From an uncultured Bacilli bacterium (GTDB lineage Bacteria > Bacillota_I > Bacilli_A > RF39 > UBA660): a stretch of 64,000 nucleotides of DNA. Numbering within the stretch: position 1 is the first letter of the stretch; each line of letters opens with the position of its first letter. The position numbers were made by a program, and so were the translations under genes. The notes below the pieces were generated by a model that had not been told where the DNA came from, made no database searches, and saw only the letters and a list, made by a program, of their open reading frames with translations. Of the stretch, positions 25,748 to 35,227 are shown one piece after another. The DNA lies in contig CAKPER010000001.1 of the NCBI GenBank assembly GCA_934149245.1, positions 41,072-105,071 on the forward strand, given 5' to 3'.

Positions 25748-27019
25748 TTATCTTATGATATCGTAAATTAGTTTTGGTGTATCGGGTTTAGTTTTCTTTA
25801 TTTCAAAAACGGGAGTATTCATAATACTTGCTTTTAAATTTTTATTTGTATATAGGGTCATTAAAATATCACCTTTATTAACATAATCACCTATATTCTT
25901 TTTTACTATTATTCCTGCTCCATAATCTATTTTTGATGTTAAATCTGTTCTTCCTGCTCCAAGTTGCATAGATAATTTACCTAATTCTAGGGCATCTATA
26001 TTAGTTAAATATCCTTCTTTAGGACTTTTTATTTCGTATTTATGAGATGATTCTGGTAGATTTTCTAAAGAGCCTCCTTGAGCATGAATGAATTCTAAAA
26101 ACTTGTTATAGGCTTCTTTTGAAGATAGTTTTTCTTTTACTAATTGTTTAGCTTCCTCATAAGATATTTCTAGTCCTAAACTTACCATATGTGCAGATAA
26201 TTCTATACAAAGGGATGATAAATTGTTTTGTTTTTGATTATTCAATACGTCAATAGCTTCTTTTATTTCTAGAGCATTACCTATATTATTTCCAAGTGGA
26301 ATATTCATGTTAGTTAAAAGACAGACTACTTCAATATTATTTTTTTTACCAATCTTTATCATTAAATTGGCAAGTCTTGTTGCATCATCTATATTTTTAA
26401 TTAAAGCCCCATTTCCAACCTTGACGTCTATTACAAGTTTTTTTGCACCACTAGCAATTTTTTTACTCATTATTGAAGAAGCTATTAAAGCAATAGATTC
26501 TACAGTACCTGTTACATCACGTAGAGCATACAATTTTTTATCAGCTGGTGCTAAGTTTTTATTTTGGCAAATATCAGCAAAACCAACTGTTTCTACTTGT
26601 TTGATAAATTCTTCTTCTGATAGATTTGAGTTAAAGCCTGGAATTGATTCTAACTTGTCAATAGTTCCTCCAGTATAACCAAGACCTCTACCACTCATTT
26701 TAGCTACTTTTACCCCACAAGATGCTACTATTGGTCCTATTATGATAGTAGTTTTATCTCCTACACCACCTGTTGAGTGTTTGTCAACAACATTTTTAAG
26801 AGGCGATAAGTCTAATTTTTCACCACTTTCAGTCATATATTTGGTTAAAGAAAAAATCTCGTTATCTGTCATTCCTTTAATAGCAATTGCCATTAATAAG
26901 CTACTCATTTGATAATCAGGTATTTCTTCTTTCATATAAGCATTTATTATGTATTTAATCTCTTTATCACTTAAGATAAGGCCTAATCTCTTTTTATTAA
27001 TTAATTCTACTATATTCAT
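25748..27019 (-). CDS. pdp: Pyrimidine-nucleoside phosphorylase
   Basis: The 423-residue protein matches thymidine/pyrimidine-nucleoside phosphorylases: MSSLLMAI, the KHSTGGVGDKTT phosphate-binding loop, KMSGRGLGYTGGTIDKLESI, and a C-terminal barrel-sandwich domain (GAGIIVKKNIGDYVNKGD). It splits uridine, thymidine or deoxyuridine with phosphate to base and sugar 1-phosphate. Firmicute enzymes of this length are usually broad-specificity Pdp rather than DeoA. GGGAGAGTGAT precedes the ATG. It follows scpB by nine bases. Confidence 0.92.
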   Translation of the reverse strand: MNIVELINKKRLGLILSDKEIKYIINAYMKEEIPDYQMSSLLMAIAIKGMTDNEIFSLTKYMTESGEKLDLSPLKNVVDKHSTGGVGDKTTIIIGPIVASCGVKVAKMSGRGLGYTGGTIDKLESIPGFNSNLSEEEFIKQVETVGFADICQNKNLAPADKKLYALRDVTGTVESIALIASSIMSKKIASGAKKLVIDVKVGNGALIKNIDDATRLANLMIKIGKKNNIEVVCLLTNMNIPLGNNIGNALEIKEAIDVLNNQKQNNLSSLCIELSAHMVSLGLEISYEEAKQLVKEKLSSKEAYNKFLEFIHAQGGSLENLPESSHKYEIKSPKEGYLTNIDALELGKLSMQLGAGRTDLTSKIDYGAGIIVKKNIGDYVNKGDILMTLYTNKNLKASIMNTPVFEIKKTKPDTPKLIYDIIR

Positions 27020-27028
27020 ATTCTAGTA

Positions 27029-27595
27029 TCACTCTCCCACTTTTATATTCTCTTTATAATTAGATTTAAATAAATCACTTTCTTCTTCACTTTCTGATAA
27101 AGTATCAATACTTGGTAAATCTTCTTTACTTGCTAAGCCAAAATAGTCTAGAAAATCATCTGTTGTTTTATACAAAATTGGATGTCCTGGTTTATCGCTA
27201 CGTCCTGCTTCTTTTAGTAAGCCTTTAGCTAGTAATTTTCGCATTATATATACTGATTCTACACCTCTTAGTTCATCTACTTCGCCTCTTGTTATAGGTT
27301 CGTTATAGGCAACTATGGCAAGTACTTCTAGAGCAGCTTGTGATAAGAGATGATTTCTTGGATTTTCAATTAATTTTTGATAATATTCCTTATGTTCTTG
27401 CTTAGTTGTTAATTTAAAAGAATTGCCCAAATAACTTAAGCGTAATCCTCTACTTGCATTTTCATAACTTAATTTTAACTTGTATACAAGTTGTTTAGCT
27501 TCTTGTTCACTTATTCCTAAGATAGACATAACTTCTTGCAATGTTAAGCCATCATCCCCTGTTACATATAATAATCCTTCTAGTATTCCTTCCAT
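27029..27595 (-). CDS. scpB: Segregation and condensation protein ScpB
   Basis: ScpB has two winged-helix domains that clamp the SMC-ScpA complex. Characteristic blocks are LEGLLYVTGDDGLTLQEV, LSQAALEVLAIVAYNEPITR, and VDELRGVESVYIMRKLLAKGL, ending with a short acidic tail. I take the ATG at 27595 because AAGGTGA stands six bases ahead; the longer reading from 27610 begins with GTG without a site. It lies directly behind scpA. Confidence 0.93.
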   Translation of the reverse strand: MEGILEGLLYVTGDDGLTLQEVMSILGISEQEAKQLVYKLKLSYENASRGLRLSYLGNSFKLTTKQEHKEYYQKLIENPRNHLLSQAALEVLAIVAYNEPITRGEVDELRGVESVYIMRKLLAKGLLKEAGRSDKPGHPILYKTTDDFLDYFGLASKEDLPSIDTLSESEEESDLFKSNYKENIKVGE

Positions 27596-27617
27596 CAAAT
27601 TCACCTTCACATCTTGT

Positions 27618-28346
27618 TTAGCTTTCTATTAATTCTATATATATAGGAGCAAAATTATGCTCTTGTTCTAAATCTATTTCTTGCTCTTTAACTAATTCTA
27701 GTATCGAAAGAAATGTTACAATTATATAATCTTTACTATAATTATCAAAAAGTTCTGTAAATTCAGCTCGTTTATTATTTAAAAGATATGTTTTAATATC
27801 TTTTTTTCTTAATTTTACACTATATTCTTTATTTGTGATTTTAGTATTAAGAGGTTTTTCTTGATCTTTTCTAATTAGAAATTTTTGAAATGCTTCTACT
27901 AAATCATCTATGCTAATATCAGTATCATTTTTTAGTTTTGTATCTGTTATGTTAGTCATATTAGATGGTGATTTTGTATAAATATCACGTCTTTTAGATT
28001 CTAATTTTTTAAATTTTTTTGTTAATTCTTTATATTTTTGATATTCTATTAATCTATTTATTAAATTTTCTCTAGTTATTTCTTCATCTTCTTCTTCGTT
28101 ATCTAGTTCACTTTTTTCTTTTGGAAGTAGTGAGTTTGATTTTATTAGTAATAGTTCTGATGCCATTACTAAATAAGAAGATTCTACTTCTATATCTAAT
28201 TTTTCCATACTGTTTATGTAGTCTAAGTAATCTTTTGTTATATCCTCTATTGATATGTCATAGATGTCTATCGACGATTCTTTTATTAGATGAAGGAGCA
28301 AATCTAGAGGTCCTTCAAATTCGTTTATTTTAATACTGTAATTCAA
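27618..28346 (-). CDS. scpA: Segregation and condensation protein ScpA
   Basis: The 242-residue kleisin begins INEFEGPLDLLLHLIKES, which binds the SMC neck, and ends with the winged helix (EFTELFDNYSKDYIIVTFLSILELVKEQ). The middle is acidic and flexible. It starts with TTG at 28346, eight bases behind GGGAGTG. It heads an operon with scpB, pdp and trmB, and a near-consensus promoter lies 25 bases upstream. Confidence 0.93.
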   Translation of the reverse strand: MNYSIKINEFEGPLDLLLHLIKESSIDIYDISIEDITKDYLDYINSMEKLDIEVESSYLVMASELLLIKSNSLLPKEKSELDNEEEDEEITRENLINRLIEYQKYKELTKKFKKLESKRRDIYTKSPSNMTNITDTKLKNDTDISIDDLVEAFQKFLIRKDQEKPLNTKITNKEYSVKLRKKDIKTYLLNNKRAEFTELFDNYSKDYIIVTFLSILELVKEQEIDLEQEHNFAPIYIELIES

Positions 28347-28370
28347 TTAAAACACTCCCATACTGTTAAA

Positions 28371-28399
28371 ATTATAGCACATGTCTTGTAAAAGGTCAA
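28371..28399 (-). promoter_or_regulatory. Promoter of the scpA-scpB-pdp-trmB operon
   Basis: TTGACC, 17 bases and TATAAT stand on the minus strand; the scpA start lies about 25 bases downstream of the -10. Confidence 0.8.
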
Positions 28400-28411
28400 A
28401 AACGAACAAAG

Positions 28412-28454
28412 AAAAATCTACAATAAATTTGTAAATAAAAAAAATTTTGTTGTA
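28412..28454 (-). terminator. Probable terminator after the PEP-synthase-like gene
   Basis: The weak AT-rich stem TACAACAAAATTT / AAATTTATTGTA on the minus strand is followed by GATTTTTC. The stretch 28455-28634 between it and the upstream stop codon holds nothing else I can identify. Confidence 0.4.
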
Positions 28455-28634
28455 TAAGTTGTATAATGTGTATGACTATTTTTACTTATCGGAACAATTG
28501 CCATTTCCACCCGTAAATCTAGATAATGTTTTATTTACATTATTTAAATTTATTAAAAGATTATTATTTATTTTAAATAGCCTCTTTATAAAACTTATCC
28601 TTATTTCACAATCTTTCAATTTAACTTTTTTTTA

Positions 28635-30344
28635 TTAAATTTTTCCTTTTCTTTCAATCACTGTAACATTTCCATTATTTCCATTAATTTCAATTGTGTT
28701 ATGCTGATTACACAATTTTTCAAGTTCCTCCTCTCCTATTCCAGTTACACATGGAATTCCTAATTCTCTACACACAATTGCAGTGTGACAAAGAAAACCT
28801 CCGTATGCAGTAACGGCTCCTTTAGAATTCATCAAATGTGGTAACCAATCTGGATCGGTCATCATTGCTAATAGTATTTTGTTAGCAATTATTTCATCGC
28901 TTGGCGAATCTAAATATCTTCCCTCTCCAGATGCAATACCAGGTGCTGCGGGTATTCCAAATAATCCATCTTTTTTTGTAACTTCATATTCATTATTAAC
29001 TATTACTTTTTTTGTAACAGGTCTAAATTGCAACATAATTAATTCACCATCTAAAATCATCCATTCAAAATCTGCATTACTACCAATTTTTTGTTGATAT
29101 TCTAACATTTTGTTTCCAATTGCTTGATTATTTAATTCTAACGAATTAGCATATCTACCATCATTCCATATTTCAGAATGAGGTGTACTTGATCCAGATA
29201 CTAATTTTTCACCATTACCTTCAACCCATTCAAGAATGCCAGAATTATCAGAATTACCTATCCAAACCCCAGCATGAGTTGGCTCTTTAAATGATTGTAT
29301 AACAACAGCCATATGTGGTTGCTCAAGACCATTAACTTGAATATACTCTTTTAAACGTTTATTGTTTATTGAGTCTTTTACTTTAACAATATTTTCTAAC
29401 ACGTCTTTAGGAAAAACATTTAAATATGAATCAAACATACCAGCAAAAGAATTTTTCTCTCCATCTTCTATATCTGCTGAACTTCTTACTGAATAACGAT
29501 CATACTTTTCCTCTAAAAATTTCAAATCTTCAATAGTTACATTAACTCCAGTTGGAACAACCATACTAAATGGTACTTTTATTCCTTTACTATTTAGAAT
29601 AGATAATCCATACATTTTTCCACCTATAAATTTTACAATGAATTTTTTTATATATAATTCACTTAAAATACTACATGTATCTAAATCTAATATCTTTTTT
29701 TCTGCAAGTGAATCAAATAATCTTTTTCTAAGGGTAAATTGTTCTAATGAAAATGAATCCATAGAATCATCTTTACAATATACTTGTTGTAACTTTTCTA
29801 AATATTTTCCATAACCTTCTTCAAAAAAGTGATGTTGTTTATCTTGCCATTGTTTTAAAATGATATACTTTTTTAATAAATCATCTGATACCACCAAATT
29901 ATTGTCAGATAGTTTAGTTATTTCTTTTGTATCAATAGATAAATAAGCTTTATCAATTTGAGATATTATATTTAAATAATTAGTAGAATATTTTTTTTGG
30001 ATTTCATCAATAATACTATCACTCAATATTGAATGTTCATCCATACTCTCCAAAAAGTAAAAATATGCAAGAGATCTTAATGCATAAGATACTTTTTTAT
30101 TTAAATCTTCTTCTTTTTGTGATTTTTCATAATATTCTTCTGTGTCTTTTCTAATACTATTAAAAATATTATCTAATTCATCAGAATTTATTCTTTTGTT
30201 TAATGCACTAATATACTTTAATATTCTTCTAGCAAAATTCCTATCTTCTATTCCTTCAAACATCATACGACTTCTGAATGCTTTATTTGTTATAGTAGCT
30301 TCCAAAATTTTTTTATAATCCTTAAATTCCTCTAATTTTATCAT
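28635..30344 (-). CDS. PEP synthase-like protein (PPDK N-terminal domain plus phosphohistidine domain)
   Basis: The 569-residue protein has a helical N-terminal region (1-200), a pyruvate/phosphate-dikinase ATP-binding domain with YSVRSSADIEDGEKNSFAG and FEWMILDGELIMLQFRPVT, and a C-terminal swivelling domain with GGFLCHTAIVCRELGIPCV carrying the phosphorylatable His. The large PEP-binding barrel of true PEP synthase is missing. This two-domain layout is found in rifampin phosphotransferases and in ATP-dependent modifying enzymes, so the substrate is open. Its start overlaps the SPASM fragment stop (TAATG), a hint of a former peptide-modification operon. Confidence 0.7.
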   Translation of the reverse strand: MIKLEEFKDYKKILEATITNKAFRSRMMFEGIEDRNFARRILKYISALNKRINSDELDNIFNSIRKDTEEYYEKSQKEEDLNKKVSYALRSLAYFYFLESMDEHSILSDSIIDEIQKKYSTNYLNIISQIDKAYLSIDTKEITKLSDNNLVVSDDLLKKYIILKQWQDKQHHFFEEGYGKYLEKLQQVYCKDDSMDSFSLEQFTLRKRLFDSLAEKKILDLDTCSILSELYIKKFIVKFIGGKMYGLSILNSKGIKVPFSMVVPTGVNVTIEDLKFLEEKYDRYSVRSSADIEDGEKNSFAGMFDSYLNVFPKDVLENIVKVKDSINNKRLKEYIQVNGLEQPHMAVVIQSFKEPTHAGVWIGNSDNSGILEWVEGNGEKLVSGSSTPHSEIWNDGRYANSLELNNQAIGNKMLEYQQKIGSNADFEWMILDGELIMLQFRPVTKKVIVNNEYEVTKKDGLFGIPAAPGIASGEGRYLDSPSDEIIANKILLAMMTDPDWLPHLMNSKGAVTAYGGFLCHTAIVCRELGIPCVTGIGEEELEKLCNQHNTIEINGNNGNVTVIERKGKI

Positions 30345-30664
30345 TATCTTTCATCTTTCTTTCCTTGCTTTATCACTAAACAAACTCTATCAGTATTTTC
30401 CTCTAATAATCTTTTTAAGAATTTAAATCTATTAACATTGTCCCATACCTCAGATAAATTTTCTTTATTTAAATTGCCAAGATAACTGTCTTTAATAAAT
30501 GGACAACAATAAACTTTTCCATTTAAATCTATGGTTATTCTTGCAACACCAGTAGTGCATTTCCAAATATCATTTCCTATAAAATTCTTTTTACCATTGC
30601 TTAAAGAATATACTTTTGGATTTATGTTTAACACAACTTTTAAAATAAAAGCAATAAAATTCAA
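30344..30664 (-). pseudogene. SPASM-domain fragment of a radical SAM protein
   Basis: The 106 codons contain WKCTTGVARITIDLNGKVYCC, then CPF and LGNLNKENLSEVW. This is the SPASM auxiliary-cluster domain found behind the radical SAM barrel. The barrel with its CxxxCxxC is absent: the frame begins with an unsupported TTG, and an in-frame TAA lies seven codons upstream. The expected C-terminal Cys cluster is also missing (only one Cys). I take it as a remnant at both ends, though an independent short protein cannot be excluded. Confidence 0.55.
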
Positions 30665-30722
30665 CTTATAATTATTGCTTTTTTAGTAGCTTACTTTTCT
30701 CTAGTTTAAAGATTATTTATTC

Positions 30723-32075
30723 TTACAATAAACTGGTCATATAAACTGGAAGATATAAAATATTATCCTCTATACTTAAATCTTTTGTATGAATAATAAT
30801 AGCTTTATCTAAATAATCTTTATACTTTTTTTCTAATTTTTTTAAGGAAGTAAATGTATATCTAGTTCCACTTTTTACCTCGATAGGAATAATATTATGC
30901 TTAGAAGTAATTTTATCTTTAGAAATTAGAAAATCAATTTCCATTGTTTCATCTTGATTATCTCTTTCGTTTCTTGAGAAAAAATATAATTTTTTATTAC
31001 TACATACTAACATCTGTGCTACTATATTTTCTAAAATCATTCCTTCATTAAAAGATAATTTATCAAATAATATTTTTTTATAAATTTCTTCATTAACTAT
31101 ATTTTTTTCATTAAATGTCATTGATAGTAATAATCCAGTATCAACAAAATAACATTTTAAGGTATTGCACTCCATTCTTTGCCCTAGCCCTATATTTGGT
31201 TCTGTTGTATTATAGGCTATATTAATTAAAAAAGCATCATTTAACCAATAAAAAGCACCTTCATAGTTTCTATATCTTGTTTTTTCATCTAATGCTGACA
31301 TGTTAAATTTTTTTTCATGTTTTTGTAATTGAGAAGGAATAGTATCAAAAATTTGTTCAACTTTTAAATTTAATTCATCAGAATGTTTTCTTATATCATC
31401 TCTATATAGATTAAGAATATTTCTTTTAATTTTATCTACTCGCTCAAAATCTCTATTTTTTCTATATTCATTAACGGCTTGAGGCATTCCTCCTACTATT
31501 AAATATTCTTTAAAATAATCCATTGCTTTTCTATGTAACGATTGTCCTAATGGCATTTTTTTATAATAGCAAGTGCGAATGTAATCCATTAGGGTATCAT
31601 TGCCCATTGCTAATAGAAATTCTTCATAATCCATTGGATGCATCTGTATTTTTTCTTCTTCCGATGGAATTAAAATATCCTTTACATTTTTCTTTATTGA
31701 AATAAGAGATCCTGTTTCGATATAATCATAACGATGGTCTTTTACTAAATGTTTGATAGCTCCCCTAGCTCTTGGACAAAATTGTATCTCATCAAAAATA
31801 AATAGTGAATTTCTTGCATATAACTTGGTGCCATAATATTCTGATAAATACATAAATAAATAATCTAAGTTATCTAAATAATTATCAAATAATTTTTTTA
31901 TATCGTTTGATACTTTAGAAAAATCAATTAATATATATGATTTATAATTATTTTTAGCAAATTCTTCGGCAATATAACTTTTTCCAACACGTCTTGCTCC
32001 CTCAATTAATAAGGCTGTATTACCATTACTTTCTTGTTTCCATTTTAGTAATTCGTTATATATTTTTCTCTTCAT
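30723..32075 (-). CDS. AAA ATPase with DUF4143
   Basis: The protein has a Walker A loop (EGARRVGKSYIAEEF), Walker B with FIFDEIQFCPRAR, an ETGS sensor, and a C-terminal DUF4143 PD-(D/E)XK-like domain (MEIDFLIS, then IPIEVKSG). Proteins of this class are common, often multi-copy, in gut bacteria and archaea, and their role is unknown. I place the start at ATG 32075 behind AAAGGTGG; the longer frame from 32108 lacks a site. Three 33-bp-spaced repeats lie just upstream. Confidence 0.85.
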   Translation of the reverse strand: MKRKIYNELLKWKQESNGNTALLIEGARRVGKSYIAEEFAKNNYKSYILIDFSKVSNDIKKLFDNYLDNLDYLFMYLSEYYGTKLYARNSLFIFDEIQFCPRARGAIKHLVKDHRYDYIETGSLISIKKNVKDILIPSEEEKIQMHPMDYEEFLLAMGNDTLMDYIRTCYYKKMPLGQSLHRKAMDYFKEYLIVGGMPQAVNEYRKNRDFERVDKIKRNILNLYRDDIRKHSDELNLKVEQIFDTIPSQLQKHEKKFNMSALDEKTRYRNYEGAFYWLNDAFLINIAYNTTEPNIGLGQRMECNTLKCYFVDTGLLLSMTFNEKNIVNEEIYKKILFDKLSFNEGMILENIVAQMLVCSNKKLYFFSRNERDNQDETMEIDFLISKDKITSKHNIIPIEVKSGTRYTFTSLKKLEKKYKDYLDKAIIIHTKDLSIEDNILYLPVYMTSLL

Positions 32076-32134
32076 AATAATCCACCTTTCTTTTCCTGAT
32101 TTTAACATATTATTATGTTTTTTTCAAGCAAGTT

Positions 32135-32217
32135 GCACAAAATCGAAAATAACAAAGTGATAAGTTAACACAAAATCAAAAATAGCAAAACGGCTATTTA
32201 GCACAAAATCAAAAATA
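32135..32217. repeat. Three direct repeats with exact 33-bp period
   Basis: Copies of (G/A)CACAAAATC(G/A)AAAATA begin at 32135, 32168 and 32201. The 17-base cores are nearly identical while the intervening 16 bases differ. They lie between the arylsulfotransferase stop and the ATPase start, so they can be operator sites three helical turns apart. They are too few and too short for a CRISPR array, and no cas genes are near. Confidence 0.7.
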
Positions 32218-32225
32218 ATTGTTAT

Positions 32226-33926
32226 CTATGTGTTAGATTTGAAGTAATAATTGACAAAATCATATTTAAATACTCTATAGATATAGATACTACTTTCACA
32301 TTTAAATTTATATTTTCTAATAGTATCACCGTTACTATCTCGTTCAGTGAAGATGCATTTTGATGCAGAATCAATTATTATATTATTTTTATATTCTTGG
32401 CTACTACTCATATAAGCTGACCAAGGAACTTTAAAGCTATCAACTAATTCAAATGTTTTATTTTTCTCATCAACTTTATACTTATAATAATATGATACGC
32501 CTTTATCAGTAGGACTACTGTATTTTAGACCAATACTTTTAAAATCCACTTGTGGCATAGTTAGGCTTGTTCCTAAATTATTATTAAACATAGTTAAGTA
32601 ATAAACAGATTCATCATCAGTTTTGGTATACGTTACTGTATGTTGGCCTCCTGATATTGTAAAATCACCTTTTTTCTGGTATAAATATTTCTTTTCTTTA
32701 AAATTTTTCCATATAGTTTCATCACCTAAAATGTATTCTATTTTGGGAGATGTAAATATATTTTTTATTTTTATGATTGAAGATGTTTCTCTAGAACTAA
32801 TTATTACAGTATCATTTTCTAGATAGTTAATTGTATTAATGTGCATCCAGTCAATTCCTTTAGATTCTACTTGTTCAGGAATTTCGTCTTCATTATAGTA
32901 AGCTTTTTCTAAAACATCTTTGAAAACAGATTCTAAATAAAAGCTATCTGTTATTTTTCCAGTTTTAAGATTTAATTTAATGATACTATCTTCACATGAT
33001 TTTTTGGTTGTATCGCTTGTTAAAATAAGAAGATTTTCTTCTTTTTCATCAAAAGCATAATCATGATGTAATTTATATTTTCCTAAATAATATTTATTTA
33101 TAACCTGTCCTAATCTATTAACACTTACTAATATTTTTTCAGAAATATTAAAATACATGTTATTGTTATTAAATAGTAATCTTAAACCACGGTATCCAAT
33201 AATAGGTATTTCGTTTCTAACAATACCATCATTATCAACTAAGTGAATATAATCATTGTCTTCTCTAGAATCTCCTAAGATAGCAAATAAGCCATCTGTT
33301 ACTTCATCATCTTTTGTGGATGTAACTTTTAATTTGTTAGGTGTATCTATACTATAACGAGAAAAATCTAGAGTGTAATTATATTCTTTTTTATCACCAT
33401 CTTTACTAGTTAAGGTTAATGTCAAAAGGTTCTTTTTCCCCATTACAAAACCAATTAGTTGATAGCTATGATTTTTAGAATATTCGCTATCTTTACCGTT
33501 ATTTGGTGTTTTTGTAAAGTCACTGTAACCCTTAACTTTTATTTTATAGTCTAATTTATAGTAATCGTTAGTTTTAAAATAGATATTAACAGCATTATTA
33601 TTAGTTCCGTATGGGTTATATACCATCAACAAATCATCAATATCTGAATTATACTCTGGTAGACTAGTTATTTTTTCGTTTATTACTTTTTGATATAACA
33701 TATTGTATATATTTATATTTTCATTTTTTTCTACTACATAAATATTTTTATTAATGCTACTTTCTTTTATTAATTTTACATTAGAGTTTATCCAAGATTT
33801 ATTTTTTAGATTTTTCTCTAAGTTTTTACTATATAATGTTTTTAAGATAATATATAGTATTGCTACTAAAAGAAATATTACAATCATTAGTAAAAATATT
33901 TTCATATAAATTACTAGTTTTTTCAT
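32226..33926 (-). CDS. Aryl-sulfate sulfotransferase (ASST family), membrane-anchored
   Basis: The protein has one N-terminal membrane helix (about 8-32) and a beta-propeller of the bacterial PAPS-independent arylsulfotransferase family. All known active-site elements appear in order: KLHHDY, DWMHINTIN (His and Asn), SSRETSS (Arg) and SGGQHTV (the sulfated His). It moves sulfate between phenolic compounds, plausibly from host or bacterial phenyl sulfates in the gut. I take ATG 33926 behind GGAGAG. No DsbA/DsbL partner or cysteine pair is evident. Confidence 0.85.
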   Translation of the reverse strand: MKKLVIYMKIFLLMIVIFLLVAILYIILKTLYSKNLEKNLKNKSWINSNVKLIKESSINKNIYVVEKNENINIYNMLYQKVINEKITSLPEYNSDIDDLLMVYNPYGTNNNAVNIYFKTNDYYKLDYKIKVKGYSDFTKTPNNGKDSEYSKNHSYQLIGFVMGKKNLLTLTLTSKDGDKKEYNYTLDFSRYSIDTPNKLKVTSTKDDEVTDGLFAILGDSREDNDYIHLVDNDGIVRNEIPIIGYRGLRLLFNNNNMYFNISEKILVSVNRLGQVINKYYLGKYKLHHDYAFDEKEENLLILTSDTTKKSCEDSIIKLNLKTGKITDSFYLESVFKDVLEKAYYNEDEIPEQVESKGIDWMHINTINYLENDTVIISSRETSSIIKIKNIFTSPKIEYILGDETIWKNFKEKKYLYQKKGDFTISGGQHTVTYTKTDDESVYYLTMFNNNLGTSLTMPQVDFKSIGLKYSSPTDKGVSYYYKYKVDEKNKTFELVDSFKVPWSAYMSSSQEYKNNIIIDSASKCIFTERDSNGDTIRKYKFKCESSIYIYRVFKYDFVNYYFKSNT

Positions 33927-34045
33927 AATCACTCTCCTCTATGATCATTTTAGCAGTAAAATATGGAATTTAAGTAGAAAAAATACGGTAAATTATGATA
34001 TTTTTCTCGTAATTTTTTATTTTAAATATAATTTTAATGTAAATA

Positions 34046-35194
34046 TTACTTTTTTCTGGGCGAGAAGACTTGCTCTTCTTCGTCATCTTCAGAAAAATCC
34101 CATTCAGATAGATTTTCCCAATCAAGTTCATCATCATCACTATCATTTAAGTTATTGTCTATAAATACAGCATTTTTTTCCTCTTCTTCTTTAGCAACTT
34201 GTTCATCAGTTTTCAATAGTGGAATAGCTGAGGCTATAATATTCAAGTTAGTTGATAGTTGTTTTAATAAATGTCTGTAAACGTCTTCAGTTAGACTTTC
34301 ACTAGAATTATCTTTTATTGAATTAAATAATGCTGTTAGGTTTTCTATATAGTATGGAACTTCTCTCGGGGTTATTCTGATACTATCTTCACTAGTTGGA
34401 TATTCTTTTAAATTATCAGATGATTCTTCAAAGCTTTTCTCGAATTCTATTACATATTTAGCAAATTTATCATTATTCATATCTTTAATTTCTCTAAACA
34501 ATTCACTATCTTTAACATACCATTCATAATTGTGATGTCTGTTATATTTTGGATTTAGAACTATTTTTTTATTATTAACATCTATATATCCTACAATGAA
34601 ATCAGGATCAATCCTATAACTATAATCTTGTCCACCACAAAAACTTGAATTAGTTATTTGGAAATGGTTCCATAAGCCTTCTTTATAGTAACATTCATAA
34701 GGAATAGCTACTATAACTAAGCCTTTGTAATTTCTATGTTGCCAGTTTAATAAAGTTGTATAATCACTATAATGTATATCGTGTTGTCCATAAGCCATAG
34801 TTTGACTTAGGGCTGTTGAATTTAAGGTTGGATTTTTATATTTTAGTCCTGTTTTACATATTTCAGAGCAAGTACTAACTGATGTTCCATGTAATGCTAC
34901 TATGGTTTGTTCTTTATCTAATTTTGTTAGTAGATTATCAAAAGTATTGATAAAAGTACTTCCAAAATATTCTCTAGCTTCTTCCTCGGTTTCATGGCGC
35001 TCTAATGAAACTTTTTCTTTTTTTATAGTTATATTATCTAAGAAATAATTTACCTTATCTATTAAATGGCCTACTTTTTCTTTAGTACAATTTGCACTAT
35101 TGTAATAATTTTCATTTTTAATGAATTTAACAATATTTTCTACATCTTTTTTATTATAATAATATTTATTTTGTATACTTTCATACTTTATCAT
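34046..35194 (-). CDS. PARP-like LHGT protein (382 aa)
   Basis: A helical N-terminal region is followed by VALHGTSVSTCSEICKTGL (about 99-117), which fits the PARP first-strand and helix pattern (LHGT...I...GL). YTTLLNWQHRNYKGLVIVAIP follows, then YRIDPDFIVGYID (about 193-205), an equivalent of the third-motif strand. The C-terminal 60 residues are strongly acidic (DDDELDWENL, SEDDEEEQ). No secretion signal. AAGGAGC precedes the ATG. It follows the related 276-residue gene by 33 bases, so the two are an operon. ADP-ribosyl transfer is inferred from motif layout only. Confidence 0.5.
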   Translation of the reverse strand: MIKYESIQNKYYYNKKDVENIVKFIKNENYYNSANCTKEKVGHLIDKVNYFLDNITIKKEKVSLERHETEEEAREYFGSTFINTFDNLLTKLDKEQTIVALHGTSVSTCSEICKTGLKYKNPTLNSTALSQTMAYGQHDIHYSDYTTLLNWQHRNYKGLVIVAIPYECYYKEGLWNHFQITNSSFCGGQDYSYRIDPDFIVGYIDVNNKKIVLNPKYNRHHNYEWYVKDSELFREIKDMNNDKFAKYVIEFEKSFEESSDNLKEYPTSEDSIRITPREVPYYIENLTALFNSIKDNSSESLTEDVYRHLLKQLSTNLNIIASAIPLLKTDEQVAKEEEEKNAVFIDNNLNDSDDDELDWENLSEWDFSEDDEEEQVFSPRKK

Positions 35195-35227
35195 TTTTAA
35201 AGCTCCTTATTTAACTAAATGTTTTTA

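Noticed and set aside
28447..28638. 63-codon plus-strand frame in the gap between scpA and the PEP-synthase-like gene
   Set aside because: No Shine-Dalgarno, biased hydrophobic AT-rich composition, and it ends over the opposite gene's stop codon.
32135..32217. CRISPR array
   Set aside because: Only three 17-base repeats with 16-base intervals and no cas genes; spacing fits operator sites better.
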